Source: Desulfobacteraceae bacterium 4572_130
GTDB taxonomy: Bacteria; Desulfobacterota; Desulfobacteria; Desulfobacterales; Desulfobacteraceae
Assembly: GCA_002084425.1 (NCBI GenBank)
Contig: NBLN01000009.1
Coordinates: forward strand, 62,001 to 126,000
Length of the DNA: 64,000 bases
Direction: 5' to 3'
A model generated the notes under the pieces. The model saw only the letters and a list, made by a program, of their open reading frames with translations, was not told the DNA's origin and searched no databases. How positions within the stretch are numbered: position 1 is the first letter of the stretch; the number at the start of each line of letters is the position of its first letter. Of the stretch, positions 19,186-28,561 are shown piece by piece. A program made the position numbers and the translations under genes.

Positions 19186-19352
19186 TAACTGCCCTAAAGC
19201 GTTTTAAATTTCTGGTTTGCCTTACAATGAAATAATATTAAAATAGTTATAAGTTCTTTTATATCACTGGCATGGTCAGAGACCTAAATTATTAGTATAT
19301 AGTGATAAAAAGGCTGAAACATTTATAAAAATCAAAAAAGAATCTGGTGTTT
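19186..19352 (-). repeat. Composite E+A repeat, reverse orientation
   Basis: Read on the minus strand, module E (19265-19352; ATTTATAAAAATCAAAAAAG, GGCATGGTCAGA in + orientation) is followed by family A (19186-19264; TTCTGGTTTGCCTTACAATG in + orientation). The same E-then-A order occurs at 27328-27517 and 37279-37466. It fills the gap before priA; nothing else is seen. Confidence 0.7.
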
Positions 19353-19389
19353 AATAAAATACATGGTAAGTTTATAACGCCATCATAAA

Positions 19390-21822
19390 ATGGATAAAAA
19401 AAATAAATATATAGAAGTTGCCATTGCCCTCCCTGTTTATAATACATACCTATATAAAATTCCTTTATCTCTTAATTCTCTAGCCAAGCCTGGCATGAGA
19501 GTGCTTGTGCCATTTGGTAAACGCAGAGTTACAGGATATATTATAGCAAGGCAAAAACAAAATAATGGTTATCACATAAAGAATATTATAGATATTCTTG
19601 ATAATGCACCTTTATTTCCTGAATCTATGATTCCTTTTTTAAAATGGCTGGGAGATTATTATATCTATCCTTTGGGTGAAGTTATAAAAACAGCTCTTCC
19701 AGTAGGGCTTAATAGATATGATGTCTTATTTGTATCTTTAACTGAGAAAGGAATAAAACAAGAAAAATCAGGCACTCTTACCTTAAAAGAATCAAAAATA
19801 ATTAATATTCTTAAGGTTAAACCTAATTGTTCTTTAAAAAGTCTTGGGGATAAATTAAAAAACTCCAGAATTAATACTTTTATAAAACAAATGGAGCAAA
19901 AGGGACTAATTACTGTAAAAACTTTGCTTAAACAAGATCAGGCAAAAATAAAAAAAGAAAAATTCATTTTAAAGGGTTGGGGTTATGAAAAACAAAAACT
20001 TTCAAAAAAAAGAGCAGCCATACTTTCAATTATAGAAAAAAGAAAAGAAATATCACTTAAAATACTTAGAAAAGAAATTCCAACAGCACCAAGGCTTGTA
20101 AAAATTCTTAGTGAATCAGGATTTGTTAAAATAGTAGAAAGGGAGGTTTTTCGCGATCCCTTTGGCGACCCAGTAGAACCTGATATCCCTCCACAGCTTA
20201 ATAAGGAGCAGGCAGAAATTGTATCCTATGTAAAACAACGAATGGATAAGGGATTTCAAAGATATCTTTTGTCCGGTGTTACAAGCAGCGGAAAAACAGA
20301 AGTTTATATGCGCCTTGTTGCTAAGGCTCTGGCAATGTCTAAACAAGCTATTGTTCTTGTGCCTGAAATATCACTGATATCCCAAACAGAAAGAAGATTT
20401 AGAGCAAGATTTGGAGAAAAAGTTGCAGTACTTCATTCCGGACTTAGCAAAAGTGAACTTTTTCATCAATGGAAAAGAATAATAAAAAAACACGCAACCG
20501 TTGTTATTGGTGCAAGATCTTCAATATTTGCTCCTATGGAGAACTTGGGCATTATTATAGTAGATGAAGAGCATGACACATCATATAAACAAGATAGCAG
20601 TCTTAGATATAATGCAAGAGATATTGCAATTGTCAGGGCAAAATTTGATTCTATTCCTGTAATACTCGGGTCTGCTACACCATCTGTGCAATCTTATTAT
20701 AATGCTTGTAAAAAAAAATTTCATGAATTAAAGCTTGAAAAAAGAGTTAATAAACATCCTCTTCCTGAAATCACTTTAATAGATTTAAAAAAATATAAAA
20801 ATTTCAGGGGCAGAGAAAGGCTGATAACCCCTGAACTTTCAAAGGAAATAAGAAAGGTTCTTGATAATGGTGAGCAAGTATTAATTTTTCTTAATAGAAG
20901 GGGGTTTGCAACATTTTCTGTATGCCAAGATTGCGGCAAAACAGTAAAATGTAAATTTTGTGATATTAGCATGACTTTGCATAAAGATTATAATGAATTT
21001 AGGTGTCATTTATGCGGATTTTCATTATCTCCCAGAATAAAATGTATGAAATGTGGTTCTTTAAAAATTAATTTACTGGGTTTTGGTACAGAAAAGATAC
21101 AAGAAATGCTGCAAATTCTTTTTCCAGATGCAAGAATTGCAAGATTAGATCAAGATACTGCAAGTAAAAAAGGAGCAACTGTCAGAATTTTAAAAAAAAT
21201 TAAAAATAGAACAGTGGATATTATTGTAGGAACACAAATGCTTGCAAAGGGACATGATTTTCCAAGCATTACTCTTGTTGGTATAATATGTGCTGATCTT
21301 TCTCTTAATTTCCCTGATTTTAGAGCAGGAGAAAGAACTTTTCAATTGCTTGCCCAAGTTGCAGGAAGAGCTGGGAGAGGAGAAAAAAAAGGAAAGGTAA
21401 TTTTACAAACTTATAATCCTGAACATTTTAGTATTAAAGCTTCAAAGCATCAGGATTTCAGAGAATTTTACCATAAAGAAATTCCTTTTAGGCAAGGTCT
21501 TTGTTACCCACCTTTTTCAAGAATAATACAATTAAAAATATCTGGAACAGATAAAAATAAAGTAAAAAAATATTCTCTTATGGCAGGTGAAATATGTAAA
21601 AATTTACTTAGGAAAAACAAACAAAATGAAATTCAAATGTTGGGACCCATTGAAGCTGGCATACCTAAAATTGCCCTGCGTTATAGATGGCAGATTCTTC
21701 TTAAAAGTTCCATGGGAGGTATTATTAATAAATTTGTAAAAGAACTTATTTGTAATAAAAAAATTTTAAATCAAAAACACATAAGAATTTCAATAGATGT
21801 GGATCCATATTTAATGATGTAA
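19390..21822 (+). CDS. priA: Primosomal replication-restart helicase PriA
   Basis: An 810-residue SF2 3'-5' helicase that reloads the replisome at stalled forks. An N-terminal 3'-DNA-binding domain is followed by a winged-helix region, then the helicase core with Walker A GVTSSGKTEVY near residue 300, DEEHD, and GSATPS. The paired zinc cluster follows near 515-560 (CQDCGKTVKCKFC, CHLCG, CMKCGS), then the QMLAKGHDFP and GRAGR motifs. Length is typical. Confidence 0.97.
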   Translation: MDKKNKYIEVAIALPVYNTYLYKIPLSLNSLAKPGMRVLVPFGKRRVTGYIIARQKQNNGYHIKNIIDILDNAPLFPESMIPFLKWLGDYYIYPLGEVIKTALPVGLNRYDVLFVSLTEKGIKQEKSGTLTLKESKIINILKVKPNCSLKSLGDKLKNSRINTFIKQMEQKGLITVKTLLKQDQAKIKKEKFILKGWGYEKQKLSKKRAAILSIIEKRKEISLKILRKEIPTAPRLVKILSESGFVKIVEREVFRDPFGDPVEPDIPPQLNKEQAEIVSYVKQRMDKGFQRYLLSGVTSSGKTEVYMRLVAKALAMSKQAIVLVPEISLISQTERRFRARFGEKVAVLHSGLSKSELFHQWKRIIKKHATVVIGARSSIFAPMENLGIIIVDEEHDTSYKQDSSLRYNARDIAIVRAKFDSIPVILGSATPSVQSYYNACKKKFHELKLEKRVNKHPLPEITLIDLKKYKNFRGRERLITPELSKEIRKVLDNGEQVLIFLNRRGFATFSVCQDCGKTVKCKFCDISMTLHKDYNEFRCHLCGFSLSPRIKCMKCGSLKINLLGFGTEKIQEMLQILFPDARIARLDQDTASKKGATVRILKKIKNRTVDIIVGTQMLAKGHDFPSITLVGIICADLSLNFPDFRAGERTFQLLAQVAGRAGRGEKKGKVILQTYNPEHFSIKASKHQDFREFYHKEIPFRQGLCYPPFSRIIQLKISGTDKNKVKKYSLMAGEICKNLLRKNKQNEIQMLGPIEAGIPKIALRYRWQILLKSSMGGIINKFVKELICNKKILNQKHIRISIDVDPYLMM

Positions 21823-21849
21823 ATTATGAATTATGGGGGAGGTTTGGGA

Positions 21850-21897
21850 TTGAATACAATAAAACTTAAACTTTTGGAATCAAGAGGCTTAAAATGA
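21850..21897 (+). CDS. Possible coupled leader peptide before trpG/pabA
   Basis: A 15-codon frame (MNTIKLKLLESRGLK) begins with TTG seven bases after a very strong GGGGGAGG. Its TGA overlaps the ATG of the next gene (ATGA). The strong ribosome site has no other obvious start, so a translationally coupled leader is possible. There is no Trp run, so it is not a classical attenuation peptide. Confidence 0.3.
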   Translation: MNTIKLKLLESRGLK

Positions 21898-22502
21898 AAA
21901 CTTATCCAAGGCTTCTAGTGATAGATAATTATGATTCTTTTACATATAATCTTGTGCAGATGTTTTCTTGTTTTGATTTAGATATTATTGTTAAAAGAGC
22001 TGATAAAATAACAATAAACCAAGCAAAAAAGCTTGATCCTGATTATGTTTTGATAAGTCCCGGTCCAAAGGATCCTTTTCATGCAGGAATATCAAAGGAT
22101 ATTATTAAATATTTTTATGATAAAAAACCAATTATAGGTGTTTGCCTTGGCATGCAGTGTATTAATGAAGTTTTTAAAGGAAGAACAGTTAGGGCGCCTT
22201 TACCTGTTCATGGTAAAACAGATATGATAAATCATAATGGTTGTGGAATATTTAAAAATATTTTATCTCCCTTTCCTGCTGCTAGATATCATTCTTTAAT
22301 AATCAAACCTAAAGATTCTGCTCTTATTATAACTGCATGGAATAGTAAAAATATTATCATGGGGATTGAGCATAATAAATATCCTGTGTTTGGAGTTCAG
22401 TTCCATCCTGAAAGCTTTCTTACATTGTATGGTAATATTTTAATAAAGAATTTTATAGAAACACTTAAGTTAGAAGTTGGAGGTTATAATAAAAATCCCT
22501 GA
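21894..22502 (+). CDS. trpG: Glutamine amidotransferase, TrpG/PabA type
   Basis: A 202-residue class I (triad) glutaminase subunit. VIDNYDSFTYNLVQMF and the ISPGPKDP motif mark the anthranilate/aminodeoxychorismate synthase group. The nucleophile is in GVCLGMQ, and the His-Glu pair is in FGVQFHPESF. It supplies ammonia to TrpE or PabB, neither of which is in the window, so the choice between tryptophan and folate is open; the symbol is a family label. It is the last plus-strand gene before a block on the opposite strand. Confidence 0.88.
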   Translation: MKTYPRLLVIDNYDSFTYNLVQMFSCFDLDIIVKRADKITINQAKKLDPDYVLISPGPKDPFHAGISKDIIKYFYDKKPIIGVCLGMQCINEVFKGRTVRAPLPVHGKTDMINHNGCGIFKNILSPFPAARYHSLIIKPKDSALIITAWNSKNIIMGIEHNKYPVFGVQFHPESFLTLYGNILIKNFIETLKLEVGGYNKNP

Positions 22503-22551
22503 TTGTCTTCTAGTAAGGAGATATAATTAAAACTTAAAATATAAGATGTGT

Positions 22552-23925
22552 TTACAAATTATATTTTTTAATTTTTTGGTTAAGTCCGCTTTTGCCTATG
22601 CCAAGCAATTTTGCTGCATGGGCTTGAACATTATTTGTAAGTGCCATAGCTCTTTGAATCATTCTTTTTTCAACCAGGGTTAGAGTTTCAGAAAGCCCTG
22701 TGTTTTCAGGAATTCCACTAAATTCCAGACCAGTTATGTTAGATGTGTTTTTTTCTCTGATTTTTAAAGGAAGATGTGCTGGGCTAATATATTCTTCATT
22801 GGAAAGTATTACACCTCGTTCAATAATATTTTCTAGTTCCCTGACATTTCCGGGCCATGAATGATCCAAAAGAATCTGTGCCGTTTCCTTTGTAATTCCT
22901 TTTACATGATTTGATAAATTGCTTTCATGGGAGTATTTTTTAATAAAATGATTTACTAGCACAAGTATATCTTCCTGACGCTCCCTTAAGGGTGGTATTA
23001 CTGACTTTACAACATTTAGTCTATAATAGAGGTCCTGTCTGAAATTTCCCTTTTTAATTTCCTTTTCAAGTTCTTTGTTGGTTGCTGCGATAAGACGAAA
23101 ATCAACATTTATAGATTTTGTTCCACCAACTCGTTCAAAGGATTTTTCTTGAATTACTCTTAAAAGTTTTCCCTGAAGAGTTAGGGGAAGCTCTCCTATT
23201 TCATCCAAAAACAAAGTCCCTTTATCAGCTATTTCAAATCTTCCCTTTTTTTGGGCAAATGCACCTGTAAAAGCACCTTTTTCATGACCAAAAAGCTCAC
23301 TTTCTAAAAGTGTTTCTGCAAAAGCAGCACAGTTTACTGCTACCAGAGATTTATCTTTTCTCTGGCTGTTAAAATGTATTGATTTTGCAACTAATTCCTT
23401 TCCTGTCCCACTTTCGCCTTCAATTAAAATATTTGCATTACTAGGGGCAATTTTTATAATTGTTTCATATAATTCCTGCATTGGCTTACTTTTGCTTATT
23501 ATATTACCAAAACTGTATCTTGATTTTATTGCATCTCTTAAAATAGAGTTTTCCTTTACAATCTCATGAATTAATAAAGCCTTTGTAATATGTGCAATTA
23601 GAGTTTCATTATTAAATGGCTTAAGTATAAAAGTGTAGGCTCCTTTTTCCATTGCCATTACAGCTTTTTCAACGCTTCCATGTGCTGTCATTACAATAAC
23701 TGGCAGATCAGGATTTATTTTTTTAATCTGTTTTAAAAGTTCAATTCCATCCATACCCGGCATTTTTACATCTGTTAAAACAAGGTCAATATATTCATTT
23801 TTTAAAATATCAAGAGCTTCCAGACTACTTGATGCAGTGATAGGGCTATAGCCTTCTTCTTTAATAACTTCTCCAAGTATTGTGGGATAATTTTTTTCAT
23901 CATCAACAATTAATATGGTTGCCAT
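22552..23925 (-). CDS. Sigma-54-dependent response regulator, NtrC/AtoC type
   Basis: A 457-residue enhancer-binding protein: receiver domain with phospho-Asp in LVLTDVKMPGMDG (near residue 53), an AAA+ domain with GESGTGKELVA, GAFTGA (sigma-54 contact) and a sensor/R-finger region, and a C-terminal Fis-type helix-turn-helix (NNVQAHAAKLLGIGKSGLNQKIKKYNL). It lies immediately downstream of a histidine kinase gene in the same direction. The target genes are unknown. Confidence 0.93.
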   Translation of the reverse strand: MATILIVDDEKNYPTILGEVIKEEGYSPITASSSLEALDILKNEYIDLVLTDVKMPGMDGIELLKQIKKINPDLPVIVMTAHGSVEKAVMAMEKGAYTFILKPFNNETLIAHITKALLIHEIVKENSILRDAIKSRYSFGNIISKSKPMQELYETIIKIAPSNANILIEGESGTGKELVAKSIHFNSQRKDKSLVAVNCAAFAETLLESELFGHEKGAFTGAFAQKKGRFEIADKGTLFLDEIGELPLTLQGKLLRVIQEKSFERVGGTKSINVDFRLIAATNKELEKEIKKGNFRQDLYYRLNVVKSVIPPLRERQEDILVLVNHFIKKYSHESNLSNHVKGITKETAQILLDHSWPGNVRELENIIERGVILSNEEYISPAHLPLKIREKNTSNITGLEFSGIPENTGLSETLTLVEKRMIQRAMALTNNVQAHAAKLLGIGKSGLNQKIKKYNL

Positions 23926-24014
23926 TGGTCAATTAATCCTTAAAAAGTAATAGAAATGGAATTTTATTACCTGATTACCCATTTATATTTAAAATTAGTT
24001 TTTTATGAGTTTAT

Positions 24015-25094
24015 TCATTTTTTTTTTATGGGTAAAGTGATTTTTACTTGAACCCCTTGAACTTTTCTATTGGAAATTTCAATTTTACCTGCATGAGATT
24101 CAATAATATTTTTTACTATTCCAAGACCTAATCCTGTGCCCTTTTCTTTTGTAGTAAAAAATGGAGTCCAAATTTTTTCTAATTCATCATGTTTTATCCC
24201 TTTACCTTGATCTTTAAAAAGCAGAATTATATTTTTATCTTCTAGGAATATGGTTATTATTATTTTTCCTTTATTTTTTGACATTGCTTGACAGGAATTA
24301 AGTAATATATTGAGAAATGCTTGGTAAAGAGCTGAACTGTCAGCCATTATTTGGGGAAGATTTTGAGAAATATTTTTTTCAATTTCAAAACCTTGATTTT
24401 GTATTTCAAGCATTAAAAAAGAAATATTTTTTTCAATAATATCTTCAATATAACAGGGGCGAATATCAGGAGTCATTGGTTTTGCAAAATCAAGAAAATC
24501 TTTTATTATATTATTAAGCCTGTCAGATTCTTCAACAATTATGTCGGGAATGGTTTTGGATATATTAAGTTTTTCCATTTTTTTCTTAAGAAGTCCTGCT
24601 GAGCTTGTTATTATACCAAGGGGATTCCGAATTTCATGGGATATTCCAGCAGTCATTTCACCTATATCAGACAAATGTTCAGCTTTTCTAAGTTTTTCTT
24701 TAAGCCTAAGTTCTTCTTTATTTCGTTTATCAATAATAGTTTCCCCTTTTTTTACAACAAAAATAAGGGCAATAAAAAGAATCCCCATTACAAAAAGAAT
24801 TGCAGTAATAATTATAATTTGCTGGTTAAAATTCTTTTTGTAATCCTTTGAAACATTTTGAACAATTTCAATAACGCCTATTACAGAAACAGCTAATTTT
24901 GTCAGGGGTTTCTCCATTTTTAAAGGTGCAAATGTAACAATTCTAGTTTCACTTGGAAATCCAAATAAAAGTTGAATAAAATTACCTTTTTTAATCAAAT
25001 ATGATGTGGATTTTTGGTCTAGAGCTTTTTTATAATTTTCACCTCCTGCATTTTTCAGCCCAATTTTTTCTGGATCAAAGCTATATGAAATCAC
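24015..25094 (-). CDS. Sensor histidine kinase, N-terminus truncated
   Basis: A 359-residue kinase of the cognate pair with the regulator at 22552. An extracytoplasmic-sensor remnant (residues 1-85) is followed by a transmembrane segment (IIIITAILFVMGILFIALIFV), the H-box SHEIRNPLG, the N-box LLNSCQAMS and the ATP-lid GTGLGLGIV. No first transmembrane segment is present. The frame stays open 22 codons further upstream to an in-frame TAA at 25161, with sensor-like sequence (WGFNVETVNIYDLNN), but has no start with a ribosome site. The gene is therefore probably 5'-truncated, ending near the inverted repeat at 25195. Confidence 0.8.
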   Translation of the reverse strand: MISYSFDPEKIGLKNAGGENYKKALDQKSTSYLIKKGNFIQLLFGFPSETRIVTFAPLKMEKPLTKLAVSVIGVIEIVQNVSKDYKKNFNQQIIIITAILFVMGILFIALIFVVKKGETIIDKRNKEELRLKEKLRKAEHLSDIGEMTAGISHEIRNPLGIITSSAGLLKKKMEKLNISKTIPDIIVEESDRLNNIIKDFLDFAKPMTPDIRPCYIEDIIEKNISFLMLEIQNQGFEIEKNISQNLPQIMADSSALYQAFLNILLNSCQAMSKNKGKIIITIFLEDKNIILLFKDQGKGIKHDELEKIWTPFFTTKEKGTGLGLGIVKNIIESHAGKIEISNRKVQGVQVKITLPIKKK

Positions 25095-25194
25095 ATTATT
25101 TAAGTCATAAATATTTACCGTTTCTACATTAAAACCCCAGCTTAAAGGGTCTTCTTTCTTTTAGATTTTTATTTTTTAACATAAAACATTACTC

Positions 25195-25244
25195 TATATC
25201 TTAACAGGTTGCTAGGGAATTATGTAATAACCTGTTAAGATATA
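25195..25244. repeat. Perfect 16-bp inverted repeat at end of hutI
   Basis: The arms TATATCTTAACAGGTT (25195-25210) and AACCTGTTAAGATATA (25229-25244) are perfect complements around 18 bases. The right arm contains the hutI stop codon. No T-run follows, so it may be a processed 3' end or an operator, and it abuts the missing 5' end of the kinase gene. Confidence 0.7.
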
Positions 25245-26494
25245 GGAATTCCTTTTTGAATTACTTTAATACAAGGGTTATAACCAATTGAATATGCAAG
25301 ATCCCCAGGCTCTTTAATATCCCATAAAACTAGATCAGCATCTTTGCCAGATTCAATTGTGCCTTTGCTATTAAGTAGCCCAAGTGCCTTTGCTCCATTT
25401 TTTGTTACTCCTAAAAGAGCTTCTTCTGGAGTAAGTCCAAAATTTATACATGCCATATTCATCATCAAAAGTATTGATAAAACAGGGCTTGATCCGGGAT
25501 TGCTGTCTGTTGATACTGCCATGTCAAGTTTATGTTTTCTTAATATTTCTATTGGGGGAATTTTTTTTTCCTTAAGATAATAAAAAGCTCCTGGAAGGAG
25601 AACTGCTGTAACTTTTGCTTTTTTCATTGCTATAATACTTTTTTCAGAAGAGTATTCAAGGTGGTCTGCTGAAAGAGCATTAAATTTTGCTGCAAGCTTT
25701 CCTCCATTACTGTCTGAAAGCTGATCAGCATGAAGTTTAACAGGAAAACCTAATTGTAATGCTTTTTTAAAAATTTTAGTTATTTCTTTTTCAGAAAAAG
25801 CAATTTTTTCACAAAATGCATCAACAAAATCTGCAAGTTTTTGTTTTTTTATTCTAGGCAGGGCATTATTGCATATAAAATCTATATATCCCTGTTTATC
25901 TTTTTTAAATTCAGGAGGTATTGCATGGGCACCAAGGTAGGTGGTTTTTACGGTTACAGGATAATAATGCTCAAGCATTTTTGCTATTTTAAGCATTTTC
26001 AACTCTGTTTCAAGGTCAAGTCCATATCCTGATTTTATTTCAATTGTGGTAATACCTTGTGCAAGAAGTGCTTTAAGTCTTTTTGCACTTGCTTGAAAAA
26101 GTTCAGATATTTTTGCTTTTCTTGTTGATTTTACTGTTGAGATAATACCCCCACCTTGGAGAGCAATTTCTTTATAACTTACACCATTAAGTCTAAGTTC
26201 AAACTCTTTTGTTCTTGAACCTCCATAAATAATATGTGTATGACAATCAATAAGACCCGGAGTAATCCATGCTCCATTAGCATTATGAATCATAAATGCT
26301 CTTGACGTAAAATCAAAGGGCATGTCTTTCATTTTGCCAACCCAGGCTATTTTTGATTTATAAATACCAACAGCACCATTTTCTATTGCTCCATAGGGAC
26401 AATCTTTTGTCATTGTTGCAATATTAGCATTAATAAAAAGTAAATCTACTATTTGGGGAAATACATTGTTATTATTCATATTCAAATACACCAT
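25235..26494 (-). CDS. hutI: Imidazolonepropionase
   Basis: A 419-residue amidohydrolase-superfamily enzyme that hydrolyses imidazolonepropionate in histidine degradation. Metal ligands are visible: DCHTHIIYGG, TYLGAHAIP, KLHADQLS and the STDSNPGSSP Asp near residue 330. Length and the GSRTKEFELRLNG substrate region fit HutI. No hutU, hutH or formimidoylglutamate genes are nearby. Its start overlaps the end of the MaoC-family gene; ATG at 26479 is an alternative start. Confidence 0.93.
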   Translation of the reverse strand: MVYLNMNNNNVFPQIVDLLFINANIATMTKDCPYGAIENGAVGIYKSKIAWVGKMKDMPFDFTSRAFMIHNANGAWITPGLIDCHTHIIYGGSRTKEFELRLNGVSYKEIALQGGGIISTVKSTRKAKISELFQASAKRLKALLAQGITTIEIKSGYGLDLETELKMLKIAKMLEHYYPVTVKTTYLGAHAIPPEFKKDKQGYIDFICNNALPRIKKQKLADFVDAFCEKIAFSEKEITKIFKKALQLGFPVKLHADQLSDSNGGKLAAKFNALSADHLEYSSEKSIIAMKKAKVTAVLLPGAFYYLKEKKIPPIEILRKHKLDMAVSTDSNPGSSPVLSILLMMNMACINFGLTPEEALLGVTKNGAKALGLLNSKGTIESGKDADLVLWDIKEPGDLAYSIGYNPCIKVIQKGIPIS

Positions 26495-27314
26495 TTGTAA
26501 TAATATCTTCCTTGGTTTTTTTATTAATTGTTTTCCAAAAAACTTTTTTCTTTTTAGTTTTCCAGATTAGAGTTTTAATAGGCTCGCCAGGATAAAGTGG
26601 TTTTGAAAAACGGCAATCCATTTTTTTTATGTTTTCAGGTTTTCCAGGAATAAGGCTTTGTATAAGTGCGCGACATGCAAATCCGTGTATACAAAGTCCA
26701 TGCATAATAGGTTTTTTAAATCCAGCTAATTGAGAAAATTCAGGATCAACATGCAGTTGAAAAATATCACCGCTTAATCTATAAATTAAAGGCTGATTTT
26801 TACAAGGTGTTTCTTCAACAATATAATCAGGTTCCTTTTGGGGAAATTTAAAATTGGTTTTTGGAGTATCAACACCACCAAAACCACCATCAAATCGTGA
26901 AAAAATTGTCATGATACTAGTATATAATTTTTTCTTATCATAAGAATGAAATGTATCAAACTCTGCAATAATAATAGCTCCCTTACTTGTTTTATCATAT
27001 ATATTTGTTACTGCCCCTTGGGTTGTTAAAACACCCTCAATGGGAATTTTTTTATGAAAAATAAGCTTTTGTTCTCCATGCAGAACTCCTGCTGGATTAA
27101 TATTGGTAACTTCAGCAACAGCTGAAAGAAAATCAATATTTAATATTGTTCCAATAGAAAAGCTTGGTATTACTTTAAGATCTTTTTCATAACAATATTC
27201 AAGTTCTGCAAAACCAGCTCCAACACCCAGGGCATAAAGAATAATATCCTTATAATTATATTTTCTAATAAAAGGTCCTATTTTTTTGCCAATTGAATTA
27301 AGATTTAATGCCAT
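26472..27314 (-). CDS. MaoC-family 2-enoyl-CoA hydratase (hydratase-2 type)
   Basis: A 280-residue double hot-dog protein. The C-terminal half contains the hydratase-2 signature YRLSGDIFQLHVDPEFSQLAGF...IMHGL, with the catalytic Asp-His pair in the overhang segment. The N-terminal half is the non-catalytic substrate-binding hot dog (HGEQKLIFHKKIP). Such enzymes hydrate trans-2-enoyl-CoA to (R)-3-hydroxyacyl-CoA. It overlaps hutI by a few codons, so the two are probably co-translated, but a functional link is not evident. Confidence 0.88.
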   Translation of the reverse strand: MALNLNSIGKKIGPFIRKYNYKDIILYALGVGAGFAELEYCYEKDLKVIPSFSIGTILNIDFLSAVAEVTNINPAGVLHGEQKLIFHKKIPIEGVLTTQGAVTNIYDKTSKGAIIIAEFDTFHSYDKKKLYTSIMTIFSRFDGGFGGVDTPKTNFKFPQKEPDYIVEETPCKNQPLIYRLSGDIFQLHVDPEFSQLAGFKKPIMHGLCIHGFACRALIQSLIPGKPENIKKMDCRFSKPLYPGEPIKTLIWKTKKKKVFWKTINKKTKEDIITNGVFEYE

Positions 27315-27327
27315 TTTATTCCTAAAT

Positions 27328-27517
27328 TTATATGAAACACTAGGCTCTTTTTAAATTTTTATAAGTGTTTCAGCCTTTGTTGTGGCCAGATACTAATAAT
27401 TTTGATCTGACCATATCAGTTTATATGAAAGAATTTATAATTATTTAAGGTTCTTTCCTGTTTCCTTGTAAAACAAATTAGAAACTAAAAATCAGATCTG
27501 TCTTAAAGGAGTTATTT
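27328..27517 (+). repeat. Composite E+A repeat
   Basis: Module E (27328-27419; GAAACACTAGG, TGTTGTGGCCAGATACTA, ATCTGACCATATCAG) is followed without a gap by family A (27420-27517; ending ATCAGATCTGTCTTAAAGG). It covers the whole gap between the MaoC-family gene and fxsA. Confidence 0.75.
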
Positions 27518-27910
27518 AGAATTGGTAATATCAATTATATTATCATTTAATTTCATTTTATTAATTTGTTTAATCATAAAAATTTTAAATTTATTTCTTG
27601 TAAGAGGAAACAAAAGAAGAAAGCCTGCTAAATCTGTTAAAAATCCCGGAGTTATTAGTACAATACCTGCAATAAATATAATAAGAGCATCAAGAACTTC
27701 TTGAGTTGGCATTATACCTTTTTGTAAATTTTCTTTTATTTTTAGCGTGGTTTGTATCCCTTCCATTCTTGCAAGCCATGCCCCGAAAAAACCTGTTACA
27801 ATAATAATTAGAATAGTATTAAAACTTCCTATAACAGTTCCTATTTTTATTAAAAAATATAATTCTATCACAGGAATAAACATAAAACAGATAAACAATT
27901 TTAAAAACAT
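27512..27910 (-). CDS. fxsA: FxsA-family membrane protein
   Basis: A 132-residue inner-membrane protein with three to four hydrophobic segments (LFICFMFIPVIELYFLIKIG, ILIIIVTGFFGAWLA, ALIIFIAGIVLITPGFLTDLAGFLLL). ELYFLIKIG and PGFLTDLAGFLLLFP are family hallmarks. In E. coli, FxsA affects phage F exclusion; its basic function is unclear. Length is normal. It precedes a long gap filled with repeats. Confidence 0.9.
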   Translation of the reverse strand: MFLKLFICFMFIPVIELYFLIKIGTVIGSFNTILIIIVTGFFGAWLARMEGIQTTLKIKENLQKGIMPTQEVLDALIIFIAGIVLITPGFLTDLAGFLLLFPLTRNKFKIFMIKQINKMKLNDNIIDITNSK

Positions 27911-28295
27911 GTTTGGTTTCCTTATTTTTATACAGCTGTTGTTGTATATGGAACTTTTTATATAGGTATCTTATATTTTAAATTTGAGCTTTTTAAAATA
28001 TCTTTTTTTTATTTCGTCAATATTTACAATGGATTCAGCTTTTCATTTTGTTTGAATTTTATTGTTATTGGTTTTAATAACCTTTTATACTAATCATGGG
28101 CATAATGTATTTTTTTGTATAAACGTATATTTTTTTCCTCACAGAGGAAGTAGAGAAAAGCTTTACCGCTAACTTTGGTATTTTATAAAAATGCTTAAAT
28201 CATAAAAAATGACCTTTTACAGTATAAAATAATTTGTAAATTCAGCGATATTAGTCAAAATCCTTAGTAAGTTTAAAGGAAATAATTGATAAGAT
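27911..28295. other. Gap without recognisable gene
   Basis: An AT-rich stretch in the 1.1-kb gap between fxsA and psd. A block near 28035-28130 weakly resembles one end of family B (TTTTGTTTGAATTTTAT) and may be a decayed copy. Nothing else is seen. Confidence 0.4.
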
Positions 28296-28393
28296 TTTTA
28301 TATGAAAGGACTTATAATTACTTAATATTTTTTCATGTTTCATTATGAGACAACTCAAGAATTAAAAATCAGATCTGCCTTATGGTAGTTATT
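28296..28393 (+). repeat. Family A repeat
   Basis: A full copy: TATATGAAAGGACTTATAAT, CATGTTTCATTATGAGACAA, AAGAATTAAAAATCAGATCTG and terminal CTTATGGTAG. Confidence 0.8.
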
Positions 28394-28561
28394 TCAAGAA
28401 ATTATTTTAATAGGAATAAAGCTTGGTTTTGTATCCCTTGGGCAAATCAGATATTTATTACCCCTTAAATTTGTTGATGGAATATTAGGAAATAGTTTCA
28501 ATGGATTATCAGAAGCTCCAAGTTTTAAAATTGGGACAATAAATATTATACAAAAAAACAT
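28394..28561 (-). CDS. Possible small secreted peptide, 55 residues
   Basis: A short ATG frame with a hydrophobic N-terminus (MFFCIIFIVPILKLGA) that looks like a signal peptide, followed by a polar part (NLRGNKYLICPRDTKPSFIP). AGGA lies only two bases before the ATG, which is a poor ribosome site. The 3' end abuts a family A repeat. It may be a real small protein or a gene remnant; I do not recognise it. Confidence 0.3.
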   Translation of the reverse strand: MFFCIIFIVPILKLGASDNPLKLFPNIPSTNLRGNKYLICPRDTKPSFIPIKIIS

